64,000 bases of DNA from JAKFWF01 sp963732635 (GCA_963732635.1 CAVTAL010000003.1:124001-188000), one strand, 5' to 3'. Positions 8,520 to 17,689 are shown, counted from the first letter of the stretch. Notes: generated by a model not told the origin, from the sequence alone. Made by a program: numbers and translations.

Positions 8520-10442
8520 CAACCACAGTCTCGATACATCGCGAAGTGCCTGACGATCACAATGAGCCGGTCACGATCGGCTATCGACGCGATATCGACG
8601 GGCTGCGGGCGATCGCTGTTTGTGCAGTCGTGTTTTTTCATGCTGGCGGCGAAGCCAGCAGCGGATTTCTCGGCGTCGACATTTTTTTTGTAATTTCGGG
8701 CTATTTGATTACGTCGATCATCGTTCGAGAAGTTCGGGCAGGCCAGTTTTCGTTGGCGCACTTCTACGAGCGCCGCATTCGTCGGATCTTCCCCGCGCTG
8801 TTCGTGATGTTGGCGGCGACCTCCGTGGTCGGCTACCGGCTGTTGGCGCCCGATGAACTCAAGCTTCTGGCGCAAAGCTTGATTGCGGCAGCCGTATTTT
8901 CTTCGAATTTCTTCTTCTGGTCGCAGACAGGCTATTTCGACGCGCCGTCGGAGGCGCATCCGTTGCTTCATACGTGGTCGCTCGCGATCGAGGAGCAATT
9001 CTACCTGATTTTTCCGCTATTGCTGCTGATGGCAGCGCGACGGTCTTGGAACTATGCCCGCGCTATTTTGGCTGTGGCGGCATTGTTCTCATTTGCCGGC
9101 GCCGTTTGGCTGCACGCCGGTCATCCCGACGCTGCATTCTATGCTTCGCCAGCGCGGGCCTGGGAATTGCTGCTGGGTTCGGTGGTAGCACTTGGCCTGC
9201 TGCCGCCAATGAAATCGCAATCGGCTCGGGAAGTGGCTTCTTTAGTCAGCCTGCTCGTGTTGGTCGCGTGCTTGGCGCTTGCGCAATCCGGCTTCAAGGT
9301 ATTGGGAGTGCCGGCACTGCTGCCGTGCCTGGCGACCGCCATTCTCATTCATGCCGGCTCGACTGGCCCGGCAAGGTCCACATCGTTGCTTTGTTCGGCA
9401 CCCTTCGTCGGCGTTGGTCGCATCTCATATTCACTCTACCTATGGCATTGGCCGGTACTGGTCTTTGGCCGCGTCCATCTGGAGCGCTCAGTGACCGGAG
9501 CGACACTCGGCGCACTCGTGCTGGCGATGGTATTGCTTGCGGTCGCGTCATACTATCTGGTCGAACGCCCTTGGCGACGCACCAACGGTTTACTCGGCAG
9601 TCGCGGGACATTCGCACTTGCTGGAGCAGTGGTAGCTGCGGCGGTAGCGTTCGGTTGCAATCGTGATTCACAATGGCGGGTTCGCCAATCGCTATCCCGG
9701 CACGTTCGAGCTTGCGCCGATCAATTATCGAGCTCCGCATTGCATGCTGGGGGCGCATCAGAAGCAATCGGGTTGGGCTGGCGCGGAATGTCTCGTCAAC
9801 GATGTGCGGTCGCCGGTGGTGATGTTCTGGGGGGATTCATACAGCGCGCACTATATTCCGGCGATCTTGAAACGGCGGGCGGAGCTCAGGTTCAATATTC
9901 TCCAGTACAATCTCGGGGCGTGCGCGCCGGTGCTCGGCTATGACATGGCGGGGCGGCCGGATTGCCGGGTATTCAACGACGCGGCGCAATCGATCATCGA
10001 GCGTTTCGGTGTCAGGACCGTTGTACTTGCGGCCAATTGGAGCGGCTACAAGGGGAGGGGAAGCTCGCTCGAACCACTCTCGCAAACGATCTCGGCCTTG
10101 CAGTCACGCGGCCTGAAAGTAGTTCTGATCGGACAGTCACCTTCGTTTCACATTCCCGTCCCCAAAATCTATTGGTGGAGAACGCGCAAGGCACAAGCCT
10201 TCAGACCAGAGTTCGAAGCAGCGACCGAGGTTGCGATCAATGTCGAATTGAAGCGGATCGCTGGTTCAGCCCTGTTTATCGATCCATCACTGGCATTCTG
10301 CAGGGCGGACAAGTGCCTGATCGGGGAGGCTGACAATCCGTACTTCGTCGACAAGGGCCATTTCACCGAAGCCGGCGGTGAACACGCAATCCGTTCGTTC
10401 TGGGAGCAACTTGAGCAGTTCGTTCTGAAGGATCAGCGGTAG
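8516..10442 (+). pseudogene. Acyltransferase 3 / SGNH-hydrolase O-acyltransferase (OafA-like), frame interrupted
   Basis: OafA-type proteins transfer acetyl groups to surface polysaccharides. They have an N-terminal multi-helix acyltransferase-3 domain and a C-terminal periplasmic SGNH domain. The first frame (8516-9943) contains YRRDIDGLRAIAV, FFVISGYLIT, FYERRIRRIFPAL, HTWSLAIEEQFYL and YSLYLWHWPVLVF. At about 9650-9660 it should pass into the frame that reads AIVIHNGGFANRYPG, and that frame continues to 10442 with the SGNH landmarks MFWGDSYSAHYIP and DKGHFTEAGG. A net one-base shift separates them. As written, the long frame runs on into nonsense up to 9943. It is a degraded gene or a sequencing error; the neighbouring remnants favour decay. 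Confidence 0.8.
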
Positions 10443-10637
10443 GGACTCGCTATCGAGGCGCATACCGTCTCGGCCCCGAGATCCTTGGATTTCGTGCGGA
10501 AAGTTGACCGGTTTTATGGAATCCCTGCGCTGCGTCAACACTATCAATGATCATTTGCGAGTGCGCGGCTTCGGACCACTGGCGATCACAAGTGCGCACG
10601 CATCCGCTGGTGGACGGCTCAACGGCGCTTCGACTGA

Positions 10638-10739
10638 CCCTTCGACCGCCTGATCGCAGCCCAGGCGATCACCGAAGGCCTGACGGTCGCCACCCTCGAT
10701 CCGGCGATTGCGGCGCTGGGTGCGAAGGTGGTTTGGTAG
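10638..10739 (+). pseudogene. VapC (PIN-domain toxin) C-terminal remnant, copy 1
   Basis: Thirty-three codons read PFDRLIAAQAITEGLTVAT and so on, ending GAKVVW before TAG, which is the C-terminal tail of a PIN-domain RNase toxin. An in-frame TGA lies immediately upstream and no N-terminal half with the first acidic residues can be found, so this is a fossil. A second, roughly 93% identical copy lies at 11033-11134. No VapB antitoxin frame is visible beside it. The rest of 10443-11032, apart from the palindromic repeat at 10973, shows nothing I can recognise. Confidence 0.6.
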
Positions 10740-10972
10740 GGGGGATGGAGCGGCGATGCGATGGATCAACGAAGCGACATCGCGACCTCGATCCTCGATC
10801 TGAAAATTACTGCGAATTGAGGCGGCAATCAAGCCAGCGCAAAACATTCCACACATGCGTCCGCATCCAAACGGCTTTCAAGACGACCCCGTGACGGCTA
10901 TGATTTCGTGTACTCTGATGCGGGCCACAAGTTAAGCGGTCAGTTGGATGAGCCTGGGCTGAATTGACTGGG

Positions 10973-10990
10973 TCCCCGCCTTCGCGGGGA
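10973..10990. repeat. REP-like palindrome TCCCCGC-CTTC-GCGGGGA
   Basis: Seven-base perfect arms around a CTTC loop sit within the longer string GGGTCCCCGCCTTCGCGGGG. I recognise this palindrome as one scattered through many alphaproteobacterial genomes, usually between genes. Here it separates the two vapC remnants. Confidence 0.6.
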
Positions 10991-11032
10991 TGACGTCACT
11001 GGGGAGGTAGCCTACGGTATGGCTGGGGCGCC

Positions 11033-11134
11033 CCATTCGACCGCTTGATCGCAGCCCAGGCGATCACCGAAGGCCTGACGGTGGCCACCGTCGATCCGGC
11101 GATTGCGGCACTTGGGGCGAGGGTGGTTTGGTAG
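11033..11134 (+). pseudogene. VapC (PIN-domain toxin) C-terminal remnant, copy 2
   Basis: A second copy of the PIN tail, reading PFDRLIAAQAITEGLTVAT and ending GARVVW before TAG. By hand it differs from copy 1 at about seven of roughly 100 bases, mostly conservative or silent. The presence of two tails, neither with a head, points to a duplication of an already truncated piece, or to two partial gene deposits in a turnover hotspot. Confidence 0.6.
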
Positions 11135-11150
11135 GGGCACTGATTTGCGT

Positions 11151-11243
11151 CTAATCGTCGGCGACAAGCAGCAGTGGCTGTCGACCACTGGCTGCCTCGA
11201 CATGGTCAACGTTAGTCTGCATAAGGCAATGGCTGATTGGTAG
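11151..11243 (+). pseudogene. Degenerate duplicate of the icd 3' end
   Basis: Twenty-eight codons (LIVGDKQQWLSTTG, then CLDMVNVSLHKAMA) align without gaps to the last 28 codons of icd at 8343-8426. By hand count 65 of 84 bases and 18 of 28 residues are identical. The fragment continues for two codons and stops at TAG 11241-11243. The match starts near the end of a vapC remnant with no upstream icd sequence. It resembles the displaced 3' end left when an element integrates into icd, a known integration site in other bacteria, but no integrase is present. Confidence 0.6.
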
Positions 11244-11285
11244 TTGCGTTCGGATGTTGGTCCGACTTGCGACCGAGTGAATCTC

Positions 11286-11855
11286 ATGGCCAGAATGACA
11301 GAAAAGCAAAAAGCCTACGGCCAAGTCTGCCAAGCGATGGCCGGTCGATTGTTGGCGTTCACGTCGAACCAGACTTTCGAGACCGAACGGGGCGGAAGAA
11401 AGAAATTAATCGAAGCCCCCTATATCTTCCATAATTACACGTCGAATGTGGAGGCATCTACGTACGTTCTATGGAAGCTGGGCGTCTTCAGATGCTTGGA
11501 CGAGCACAATGGTGTCGGAAGCTGCTTCCAGTTGGACTGCGCGCTCGACGAGGTCGCAGATAGAGCGATCAGTAATGCAGCGGAGGGTGGTTCGCTGAAC
11601 CAATTGCTGCAGACATTTCTCGAGTTGGTATCAGAATTCGGCGGCGGGCTGAGTTTCTCGCGTTACACCCCGTGCCCGGTAAGTCCTGACTTGCAGTCAC
11701 TATTCGATACGCTGTGCGAGATAGAATACACAAAGCGCACCGCCTTTGGGTTCGTTTGGACGCACCGGGTAACGGAGATAATGTTGGCGGCAGGCCTTTG
11801 GTGCGCAGATACGGAATGTGTTGGGGGCTGTAGCCGGATCAGAGAGCTGGAATAG
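11286..11855 (+). CDS. Orphan protein of unknown function
   Basis: A 189-residue soluble protein beginning MARMTEKQKAYGQV. It has no signal peptide or transmembrane helix. Several cysteines (FRCLDE, SCFQLDCA, CADTECVGGC) are scattered through it, the last group suggesting possible metal or disulfide chemistry. I recognise no domain. The frame extends upstream to a TTG at 11244, but the ATG at 11286 is better placed. It sits just outside the degenerate icd copy, so it may be the last gene of the accessory patch; its less GC-biased composition fits acquired DNA. Confidence 0.55.
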   Translation: MARMTEKQKAYGQVCQAMAGRLLAFTSNQTFETERGGRKKLIEAPYIFHNYTSNVEASTYVLWKLGVFRCLDEHNGVGSCFQLDCALDEVADRAISNAAEGGSLNQLLQTFLELVSEFGGGLSFSRYTPCPVSPDLQSLFDTLCEIEYTKRTAFGFVWTHRVTEIMLAAGLWCADTECVGGCSRIRELE

Positions 11856-11892
11856 AGTGCTGTTCGTAAAGGTTCAGCCTTGCGCCCCCCCT

Positions 11893-14451
11893 TCACAACC
11901 ACAACACCTTCCGCCTCAGCTCAATATCCTGCGACAGCTCCTTCGACGGGCCGGTGTACTGCACTTGGCCGCGCTCCAGCGCCACCGTGCGGTCGGACAG
12001 CGCCAACGCCAGATCCAGGTGGTGGTCGACGATCAGGATCGATACTTCCTGGCGTAGCTTGTCGAAGGCTTCGAACAGCTCTTCGACGATCGCCGGCGCC
12101 AGGCCCTCGAACGGTTCGTCGAGCAGCAGGATGCGGGTGTCGCCGCTGAGCGCGCGGGCGACCGCCACCATCTGCTGTTCGCCGCCCGACAGATAGTCGG
12201 CGGGTGACTTCCAGCGCTCCTTGATGCGCGGGAAGAAGGTGAAGATCTTCTCTTCCTCCCAGTGCATGCCCTGGCCGTTGCGGCGCTTGAGGCGACCCAA
12301 CTCCATGTTCTCGGCCACCGTCATGCCGGCGAACAATCCGCGCCCCTGCGGCACGTAGGAGATGCCGCGCCGCGTCACCACCGCCGACGACTGGCCGGCG
12401 AGATTGTTGCCGTCGAGCGAAACCGTGCCGGACGCGGGAGGCACGATGCCGGTGATGGTCTTCAGCACCGTCGACTTGCCGGCGCCGTTGCGGCCGAGCA
12501 GCGCCACGATTTCGTTCTGGCGCACGTCGAATGTGACGTCCCGCAGGATGTGGCTCTTGCCGTAGAACGTATTGACGCCGTCGAGCGTCATCAGAACGGT
12601 GTCCTTCACCGCTGACGGTCGCGCCTTTTCGGCCAGCGCATGAGCACCGGAGCCGATGTAGACTTCCTGCACCTTCGGACTTGAGCGGGCATCTTCGACC
12701 GTGCCGTCGACCAGCACCTGGCCGTCGTTCATCACGGTGACGTGGTCGGCCAACTGGAACACGCGGTCGATGTCGTGCTCGACCAGCAGCACCGGAATGT
12801 CGGTCGAGATCTGCTTGATCAACTTGCCGACGCGGTCGCGTTCGGCGGCGGCGAGGCCGGCCAAAGGCTCGTCGAGCAGCAGGATGCGCGGCTTGGTCGC
12901 CAGCGCCACCGCCATGTCGACCAGCCGCTGGCCGCCATAGGACAGCGAGCCCGCTTCCGCCTTCTCGATGCCGCCAAGGCCCATGGTCGACAGCACCGCG
13001 GAGGTCTCGGCGTTGACGTTGTCGAGGCCGGCGGCCGGCGTCCAGATGTTGAAGCGCTGGGCGTCCCGTGCCTGACAGGCCAGCCGCACGTTCTCCTCGA
13101 TCGACAGCGTCGGGAACAGGTTGGTGATCTGGAACGAGCGGCCGATGCCGGCTTGCGTGATTGCTTCCGGCGTCAGTCCGGCGATTTCGCGGCCGGCGAG
13201 CTTCACGTGGCCGGTGTCCGGCGTGAACATGCCGGAGATCAGGTTGAAGGCAGTGGTTTTGCCGGCGCCGTTCGGTCCGATCAGCGCGTGCAGGGTGCGG
13301 TCGCGAACCGCGAAGCTCACGCCGCGCACGGCCTTGATGCCGCCGAAGCTCTTGGCGATATCGCCGACGTCGAGTACGGCGCCGTCAGCGTGGACAGACG
13401 GCTTGAGGAAGTCCGGCAGCGTCGTCGCACCCGCCTGCCGGGCCGACATCGCCGCGTCCTCGGTGACGACTTTGCGGAACGGGCGCAGGATGCGCTCGGC
13501 GACGCCGACGAGGCCGGTCGGCGAGAAGATGATGAAGGCGACGAACAGCAGGCCGAAATAGAGCAGCCAATTCTCGGTCGCGCTCGACAGGTAGTCGCGG
13601 AACACGATGTAGAACAGCGCGCCGAGCGCGGGCCCCAGGAACGAGCGCATGCCGCCGATCACCACCATGGCGATCAGTTCGCCCGAGAACGGCACGCCGA
13701 TCGGATCGGCCGAGGTCATGCGGTTATTGAAAAGCAGCAGCGCGCCGGCAAGCCCGGTGATCGATGCCGAGATCACGAACGCCAGCAGCTTGTAGTTCTG
13801 CGTCGGGTAGCCGACGAACTTGGCCCGCGTTTCGTTCTCGCGGATGGCGACCAGCACCTGCCCCGCCGGCGAGCGATGGAAGCGCCACAGGAACCACACC
13901 ACCAGGAAGGCGACCGTCGCGACGAGGCCGTAGTAGCTGATGCGGGTATCGAAACTGACACCGAAATAGCTCGGCCTGGTGATGCCGCCGAGGCCGTCTT
14001 CGCCGCCGGTCACCGCCGTCCAGCGGAAGGCAATCACGTAGAGCATCGCCGATAGCGCGAGCGTCAACAGCGAGAAATAGACGCCGCGTCGGCGTAAAAT
14101 CAGCATGCCGAACAAGCCGGACAGCAAGACGATGAACAGCACCGCTCCCACCACCGGCAGGATGAATGCGTCCGGGAACAGGTGCCGCTGGATCAGGCCG
14201 GCAGCGTAGGCTGCGAGCCCGAACCAGGCGCCGTGGCCGAACGACACGAGGCCGGTGTAGCCGACCAGCACATTGAGCGCGGTGCAGGCGATGGCGAAGA
14301 TCACCACTTCGGTGGCGGACGTGGTGGTGAGGCCGATCAATTGCATGATCGCCGGCAGCGCGATCAGCACCGCGGCGGCGATGAACAGGGGAGCGCGGTC
14401 CTGCATGGTGGTGGCGGCTGGCATGGCGGTGTCAGTGCTCGTGCTGGTCAT
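11893..14451 (-). CDS. Branched-chain amino acid/amide ABC transporter: fused LivM permease - LivG ATPase - LivF ATPase
   Basis: One uninterrupted 852-residue frame holds three proteins that are normally separate. Residues about 20-330 are the LivM permease (LNVLVGYTGLVSFGHGAWFG, several helices). Residues about 360-600 are LivG, with Walker A GPNGAGKTT near 390, signature LSYGGQRLVD and Walker B ILLLDEPLAGL. Residues 621-852 are LivF, with Walker A GRNGAGKST near 655, signature LSGGEQQM and LLLDEPFEGLAP. All ATPase motifs are intact. With LivH 12 bp upstream and the Tat-exported binding protein further upstream, this makes a complete HAAT-family importer. The substrate could be an amino acid, amide or aromatic acid. 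An internal ATG at 12591 could restart LivF alone. Confidence 0.93.
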   Translation of the reverse strand: MTSTSTDTAMPAATTMQDRAPLFIAAAVLIALPAIMQLIGLTTTSATEVVIFAIACTALNVLVGYTGLVSFGHGAWFGLAAYAAGLIQRHLFPDAFILPVVGAVLFIVLLSGLFGMLILRRRGVYFSLLTLALSAMLYVIAFRWTAVTGGEDGLGGITRPSYFGVSFDTRISYYGLVATVAFLVVWFLWRFHRSPAGQVLVAIRENETRAKFVGYPTQNYKLLAFVISASITGLAGALLLFNNRMTSADPIGVPFSGELIAMVVIGGMRSFLGPALGALFYIVFRDYLSSATENWLLYFGLLFVAFIIFSPTGLVGVAERILRPFRKVVTEDAAMSARQAGATTLPDFLKPSVHADGAVLDVGDIAKSFGGIKAVRGVSFAVRDRTLHALIGPNGAGKTTAFNLISGMFTPDTGHVKLAGREIAGLTPEAITQAGIGRSFQITNLFPTLSIEENVRLACQARDAQRFNIWTPAAGLDNVNAETSAVLSTMGLGGIEKAEAGSLSYGGQRLVDMAVALATKPRILLLDEPLAGLAAAERDRVGKLIKQISTDIPVLLVEHDIDRVFQLADHVTVMNDGQVLVDGTVEDARSSPKVQEVYIGSGAHALAEKARPSAVKDTVLMTLDGVNTFYGKSHILRDVTFDVRQNEIVALLGRNGAGKSTVLKTITGIVPPASGTVSLDGNNLAGQSSAVVTRRGISYVPQGRGLFAGMTVAENMELGRLKRRNGQGMHWEEEKIFTFFPRIKERWKSPADYLSGGEQQMVAVARALSGDTRILLLDEPFEGLAPAIVEELFEAFDKLRQEVSILIVDHHLDLALALSDRTVALERGQVQYTGPSKELSQDIELRRKVLWL

Positions 14452-14463
14452 GATTGGCGCCCC

Positions 14464-15342
14464 TTATTCGAAGCGCTGAATGCGTTCGCCGAGCAGGCCT
14501 CTGGGCCTGAACACCAGCACGAGCAACATCAGGAAATAGATCGCGGCGGTCGACGCCTGCGGATAGCCGATGCCGGTGATCACGCCCTTGACGAGGCCGA
14601 CCAGCAGCGCCGAGATTACAACGCCCCAGAACGAGCCGAGACCGCCGATGACGCAGACGACAAAGGCGGGCGTGATGATCTCCTGGCCCATCGCGGGGTG
14701 CACTGTGTAGATCGGCGCCAGCAGCACACCGGCGAGCCCCGCGAGGCCGATGCCGAGGCCGGCCACCGCCATCATGTAAGGCTGCAGCGAGATGCCGAGC
14801 GCGCCGACCATGTCCGGGTTCTGCACGCCGGCGCGGACGACGCGGCCGAAGGCGGTCTTCTGCAGCAGGAACCACAAGCCGGTGATGCAGCCGATGGCGA
14901 TCGCCAGCAGGATCGCGCGATAGAACGAATAGACAAAGGTGCCGGCTGAAACTTGTCCGCGCAGGTAGGGCGGAATCGCCACCGAAATGGGAGCTGCGCC
15001 GAAGGCGACGCGCAGCAGTTGCTCGGCCACCATGGCAAGGCCGAATGTCAGTAGCAGGGACAGGATCGGGTCGGCGCGATAGAAGCGCTGGAACAGCGTG
15101 CGTTCGACCAGGATGCCGATCAGCGCCACCGCGATCGGCGAAATGATCAATGCGCCGCCAAATCCGAAATGCGGGATCACCAGCACGGCGATATAGGCGC
15201 CGACCGCATAGAACGCGCCGTGCGCCAGATTGACGATGCCGCCGAGCGAGAAGATCAGCGACAGCCCGAGTGCGATCAGCAGGTAATAGACGCCATCGAG
15301 CAGGCCATTGACGACATGCTGGAAGAAGAGCGCGGCGTTCAT
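14464..15342 (-). CDS. livH: Branched-chain amino acid/amide ABC transporter permease LivH
   Basis: A 292-residue inner-membrane permease with about eight hydrophobic helices. It shows the LivH hallmarks GLSLIFSLGGIVNLAHGAFY near the N-terminus and GGLGSFWGVVISALLVG in the second half. It pairs with the LivM half of the downstream fusion to form the transmembrane channel. The start ATG at 15342 follows AAAGGA. It ends 12 bp before the LivMGF start, so the two are translated from one mRNA. The upstream gap to the binding-protein gene carries a large hairpin. Confidence 0.93.
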   Translation of the reverse strand: MNAALFFQHVVNGLLDGVYYLLIALGLSLIFSLGGIVNLAHGAFYAVGAYIAVLVIPHFGFGGALIISPIAVALIGILVERTLFQRFYRADPILSLLLTFGLAMVAEQLLRVAFGAAPISVAIPPYLRGQVSAGTFVYSFYRAILLAIAIGCITGLWFLLQKTAFGRVVRAGVQNPDMVGALGISLQPYMMAVAGLGIGLAGLAGVLLAPIYTVHPAMGQEIITPAFVVCVIGGLGSFWGVVISALLVGLVKGVITGIGYPQASTAAIYFLMLLVLVFRPRGLLGERIQRFE

Positions 15343-15396
15343 GGGTGAGGGTCCTTTTCTCCCTCTCCCCAGGCGATTGCAACTGCCGTGGGAAGG

Positions 15397-15442
15397 GTTG
15401 GGTTAGGGGCGGCCCTTCCTTGCCGGTCGCCCCTAACCCAAC
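15397..15442 (-). repeat. Long inverted repeat between the binding-protein gene and livH
   Basis: Perfect 15-base arms (GTTGGGTTAGGGGCG at 15397-15411 and its complement at 15428-15442) enclose a 16-base loop. The flank at 15358 also contains CCCTCTCCCC, the core of the palindromic elements in ileS and pbpC. Placed between the upstream binding-protein gene and livH, it could act as an mRNA stabiliser or partial terminator, giving more binding protein than permease. Confidence 0.65.
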
Positions 15443-15520
15443 ATTCCCCGAGTGGTCGGAGGTGTTAGGTTACGGACGCAAGGGGCGTCCTAATTCAATC
15501 TACAAGCTACCAGCCGCCAC

Positions 15521-16783
15521 TCAGGCCGGGAACTTGCAGACGTTTTCTTCCGCGGTCGAGGCAATGGCTTCCAGCGGCTCGTTCGGGCCGGGCACTGGCG
15601 GCGACGAGGTGAAGATGTCGTAGTTGTTCTTGGCCTGTGCCGCCGGCAGGGCGGTGACCGTGTACATCTCGTGCATCATCTGGTGGTCGGACGGCCGGAA
15701 GTAGCCCTCGCGGGTCTTCAGCAGGTCGAACTTCGCGCCCTTCTCGAAGTGCTCGATGATCTTGACCGCGTCGGTGCTCTTGGCCTCGGTCATCGCCTGG
15801 GCCAGGATCTTGACCGCGATGTAGTCGCCCCAGGCCTGATTTTCCGGCGGCTTGTTGTACTTCTTGGTGAAGGCGGCGACGAACTTCTTGGTGCCGGGGG
15901 TGTCGAGCAGGTGATGCCAGACGACCGGCCAGGTGCCGCCGAAGTTCTCCTTGCCGGCGCCCCACGCGAGGGCCGTGTCAAAGCCGAAGCCGGCGACCGG
16001 GAACTTGAGCCCGAACTCCGAGTACTGCTTCAGGAAGCTCGTCACCTGATTGCCGGCGAGGTTCGAGATCACGAGGTCCGGATTGGCATTGCGGATTTCG
16101 AGCAGCAGGCCGGAGAAGTCGGTGGCGTCGGTCGGCACCAGCTTGTCGGCGGCGAATTGTCCGCCGTTGCCTTCCATGAAGCGCTTGGCGACCTTGAGCA
16201 GATCATGGCCGAAGGCATAGTCGGCGGTGAGCGAGAACCACTTCTTGCCCTTGACCAGGTTCTGCGCCATCAGCGAGCGGCCGCAGGTCTTGACGTACAT
16301 CGAGTTCTGGCTCTCGACGTGGAACATGAACTTGTTGCAGTTCGAGCCGCGCAGCGCATCCGAGTTGCCGCCAGTATTGATGAACAGGTTGCGGGTGCGC
16401 TGGGCGACCTGGGCAATGGTCAGGCATGAGGCTGACGAGATTTCGCCGACGATCGCGGCAACCTTATCGCGCTCGATCATGCGCTCGGCCTTGGTCGATG
16501 CGGTTTGCGGGTTGACCGAGTCCTCTTTGAGGATTTCGAGCTTGCGGCCCATGATGCCGCCGCCGGCGTTGATTTCTTCGACGACGAGGTCGATCGCCTG
16601 CACCGCGAACTCGCCGAGCGGCCCGAGGAAGCCGGTGCGCGGCGTCAGGTGGCCGAGGCGGATGGCGTCGGCCTGAGCGTAGCTGATGGCCGGGAAGCCG
16701 GTGACGGCGGTGATGGCGCTGGCGGCACCGGCGCCCTTGATCAGGGTGCGGCGCGAAACGGAAGTGTCGCGTGACTTGGACAT
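15521..16783 (-). CDS. HAAT-family ABC transporter substrate-binding protein, Tat-exported
   Basis: A 420-residue type I periplasmic binding protein (LivK/AmiC fold). Its leader carries a twin-arginine motif SRRTLIKGAG followed by a hydrophobic stretch and SYAQA, so it is exported folded by the Tat route. The mature part has IRLGHLTPRTGFLGPLGEFA, VVEEINAGGGIMGRKLEIL and VAAIVGEISSASCLTIAQVA, typical of ligand binding in this family. The start ATG follows a perfect GGAGG. It heads the livH-livMGF transport operon. The ligand is not predictable; it may be an amide, urea or aromatic acid. Confidence 0.9.
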   Translation of the reverse strand: MSKSRDTSVSRRTLIKGAGAASAITAVTGFPAISYAQADAIRLGHLTPRTGFLGPLGEFAVQAIDLVVEEINAGGGIMGRKLEILKEDSVNPQTASTKAERMIERDKVAAIVGEISSASCLTIAQVAQRTRNLFINTGGNSDALRGSNCNKFMFHVESQNSMYVKTCGRSLMAQNLVKGKKWFSLTADYAFGHDLLKVAKRFMEGNGGQFAADKLVPTDATDFSGLLLEIRNANPDLVISNLAGNQVTSFLKQYSEFGLKFPVAGFGFDTALAWGAGKENFGGTWPVVWHHLLDTPGTKKFVAAFTKKYNKPPENQAWGDYIAVKILAQAMTEAKSTDAVKIIEHFEKGAKFDLLKTREGYFRPSDHQMMHEMYTVTALPAAQAKNNYDIFTSSPPVPGPNEPLEAIASTAEENVCKFPA

Positions 16784-16945
16784 TCAATCCTCCACGTTGG
16801 CTTGGCGGTCGGCGTAGGGCGCCGATCCGGAATTGTTGGCGATCAGATGCCCGCTTGCCGGCAACTGTGATCACAGTTAGCGTGCGTCAGGCACGCCCCC
16901 TTTGTCCAGTGCTGTTTTTCGAAAGCCGCCATGTGAGGACTGGTC

Positions 16946-17638
16946 GTGGTGATCACGCCAACTGCGGATTTGCCGGCCGAACGCCCGACGCTCGGCGCGC
17001 GCGTGCACGACGATCTGCGTGATCTGCTGGTCTCGGGCCAGTTGTCGCCCGGAGAGAAGCTGTCGCTGCGCACCGTCGCGGTCCGACTTGGCGTTTCGAT
17101 GCAGCCGGTCCGGCAGGCGGTCGACCGGCTGGTGGCGGACGGCGCACTTGAAGTGCTGCCGAACCGGGCGATCCGGGTGCCGCTGATGACGCTTCGCCGC
17201 TTCGAAGAGCTAACAATCGTGCGCCTGGCCATCGAGGGCTTTGCGGCCGAGACGGCGGCGGCGGCACACTCAGCCAAGGATCTGGCGGCGATCCGGCGCG
17301 CCGATCAGGCATTCCGCAGACAGTGTCTCAGCCGCAATCCGGATCTCGCGGCCGCCATTCGCGCCAATTGCGATCTGCATTTTGCGGTCTATCGGGCAGC
17401 GGGGTTGCCGTCGTTGCTGGCGATCATCGAGGGGCTGTGGCTTTGTATCGGCCCGATTTTGAACCTCGACATCCGGTCGAGCCCGGCGCGGCTGCGCATG
17501 GGGGCGGCGGAACAGGCGCATGGTCGATTGATCGAAGCGCTGGCGCTGAGAGACGGGCCGGCGGCGCGCGCCGCGCTCGAAAGCGACATTGGCGGTGCGG
17601 CGGCCTGGATCCGCGCGCAAGGCGCGTTGCCGGCGTAA
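16946..17638 (+). CDS. GntR/FadR-type transcriptional regulator (FCD domain)
   Basis: The 230-residue protein has an N-terminal winged helix: VHDDLRDLLVSGQLSPGEKLS, then LGVSMQPVRQAVDRLVADGAL. An FCD-type helical ligand domain with LRRFEELTIVRLAIEGFAAE follows. It starts with GTG, preceded by GAGGA. It is divergent from the ABC transporter operon across a 162-bp gap and upstream of a 3-hydroxyacyl-CoA dehydrogenase, so it may regulate either or both; this is inferred from position only. Confidence 0.88.
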   Translation: MVITPTADLPAERPTLGARVHDDLRDLLVSGQLSPGEKLSLRTVAVRLGVSMQPVRQAVDRLVADGALEVLPNRAIRVPLMTLRRFEELTIVRLAIEGFAAETAAAAHSAKDLAAIRRADQAFRRQCLSRNPDLAAAIRANCDLHFAVYRAAGLPSLLAIIEGLWLCIGPILNLDIRSSPARLRMGAAEQAHGRLIEALALRDGPAARAALESDIGGAAAWIRAQGALPA

Positions 17639-17689
17639 GTGGCTGATGCTCTATTGGTTCATCGGAAAACGAGGCGAGGAAACACCAAA

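Noticed and set aside
7182..8522. 446-residue minus-strand frame opposite icd
   Set aside because: High-GC shadow frame of icd with no recognisable domains.
8430..11285. tRNA as attachment site for the accessory patch
   Set aside because: No cloverleaf or tRNA-like 3' end was found; the repeated sequence is icd coding sequence.
12742..14055. 437-residue plus-strand frame opposite the LivMGF fusion
   Set aside because: Composition dominated by Asp/Arg/Gly/His, typical of reverse-strand shadow frames in GC-rich DNA.
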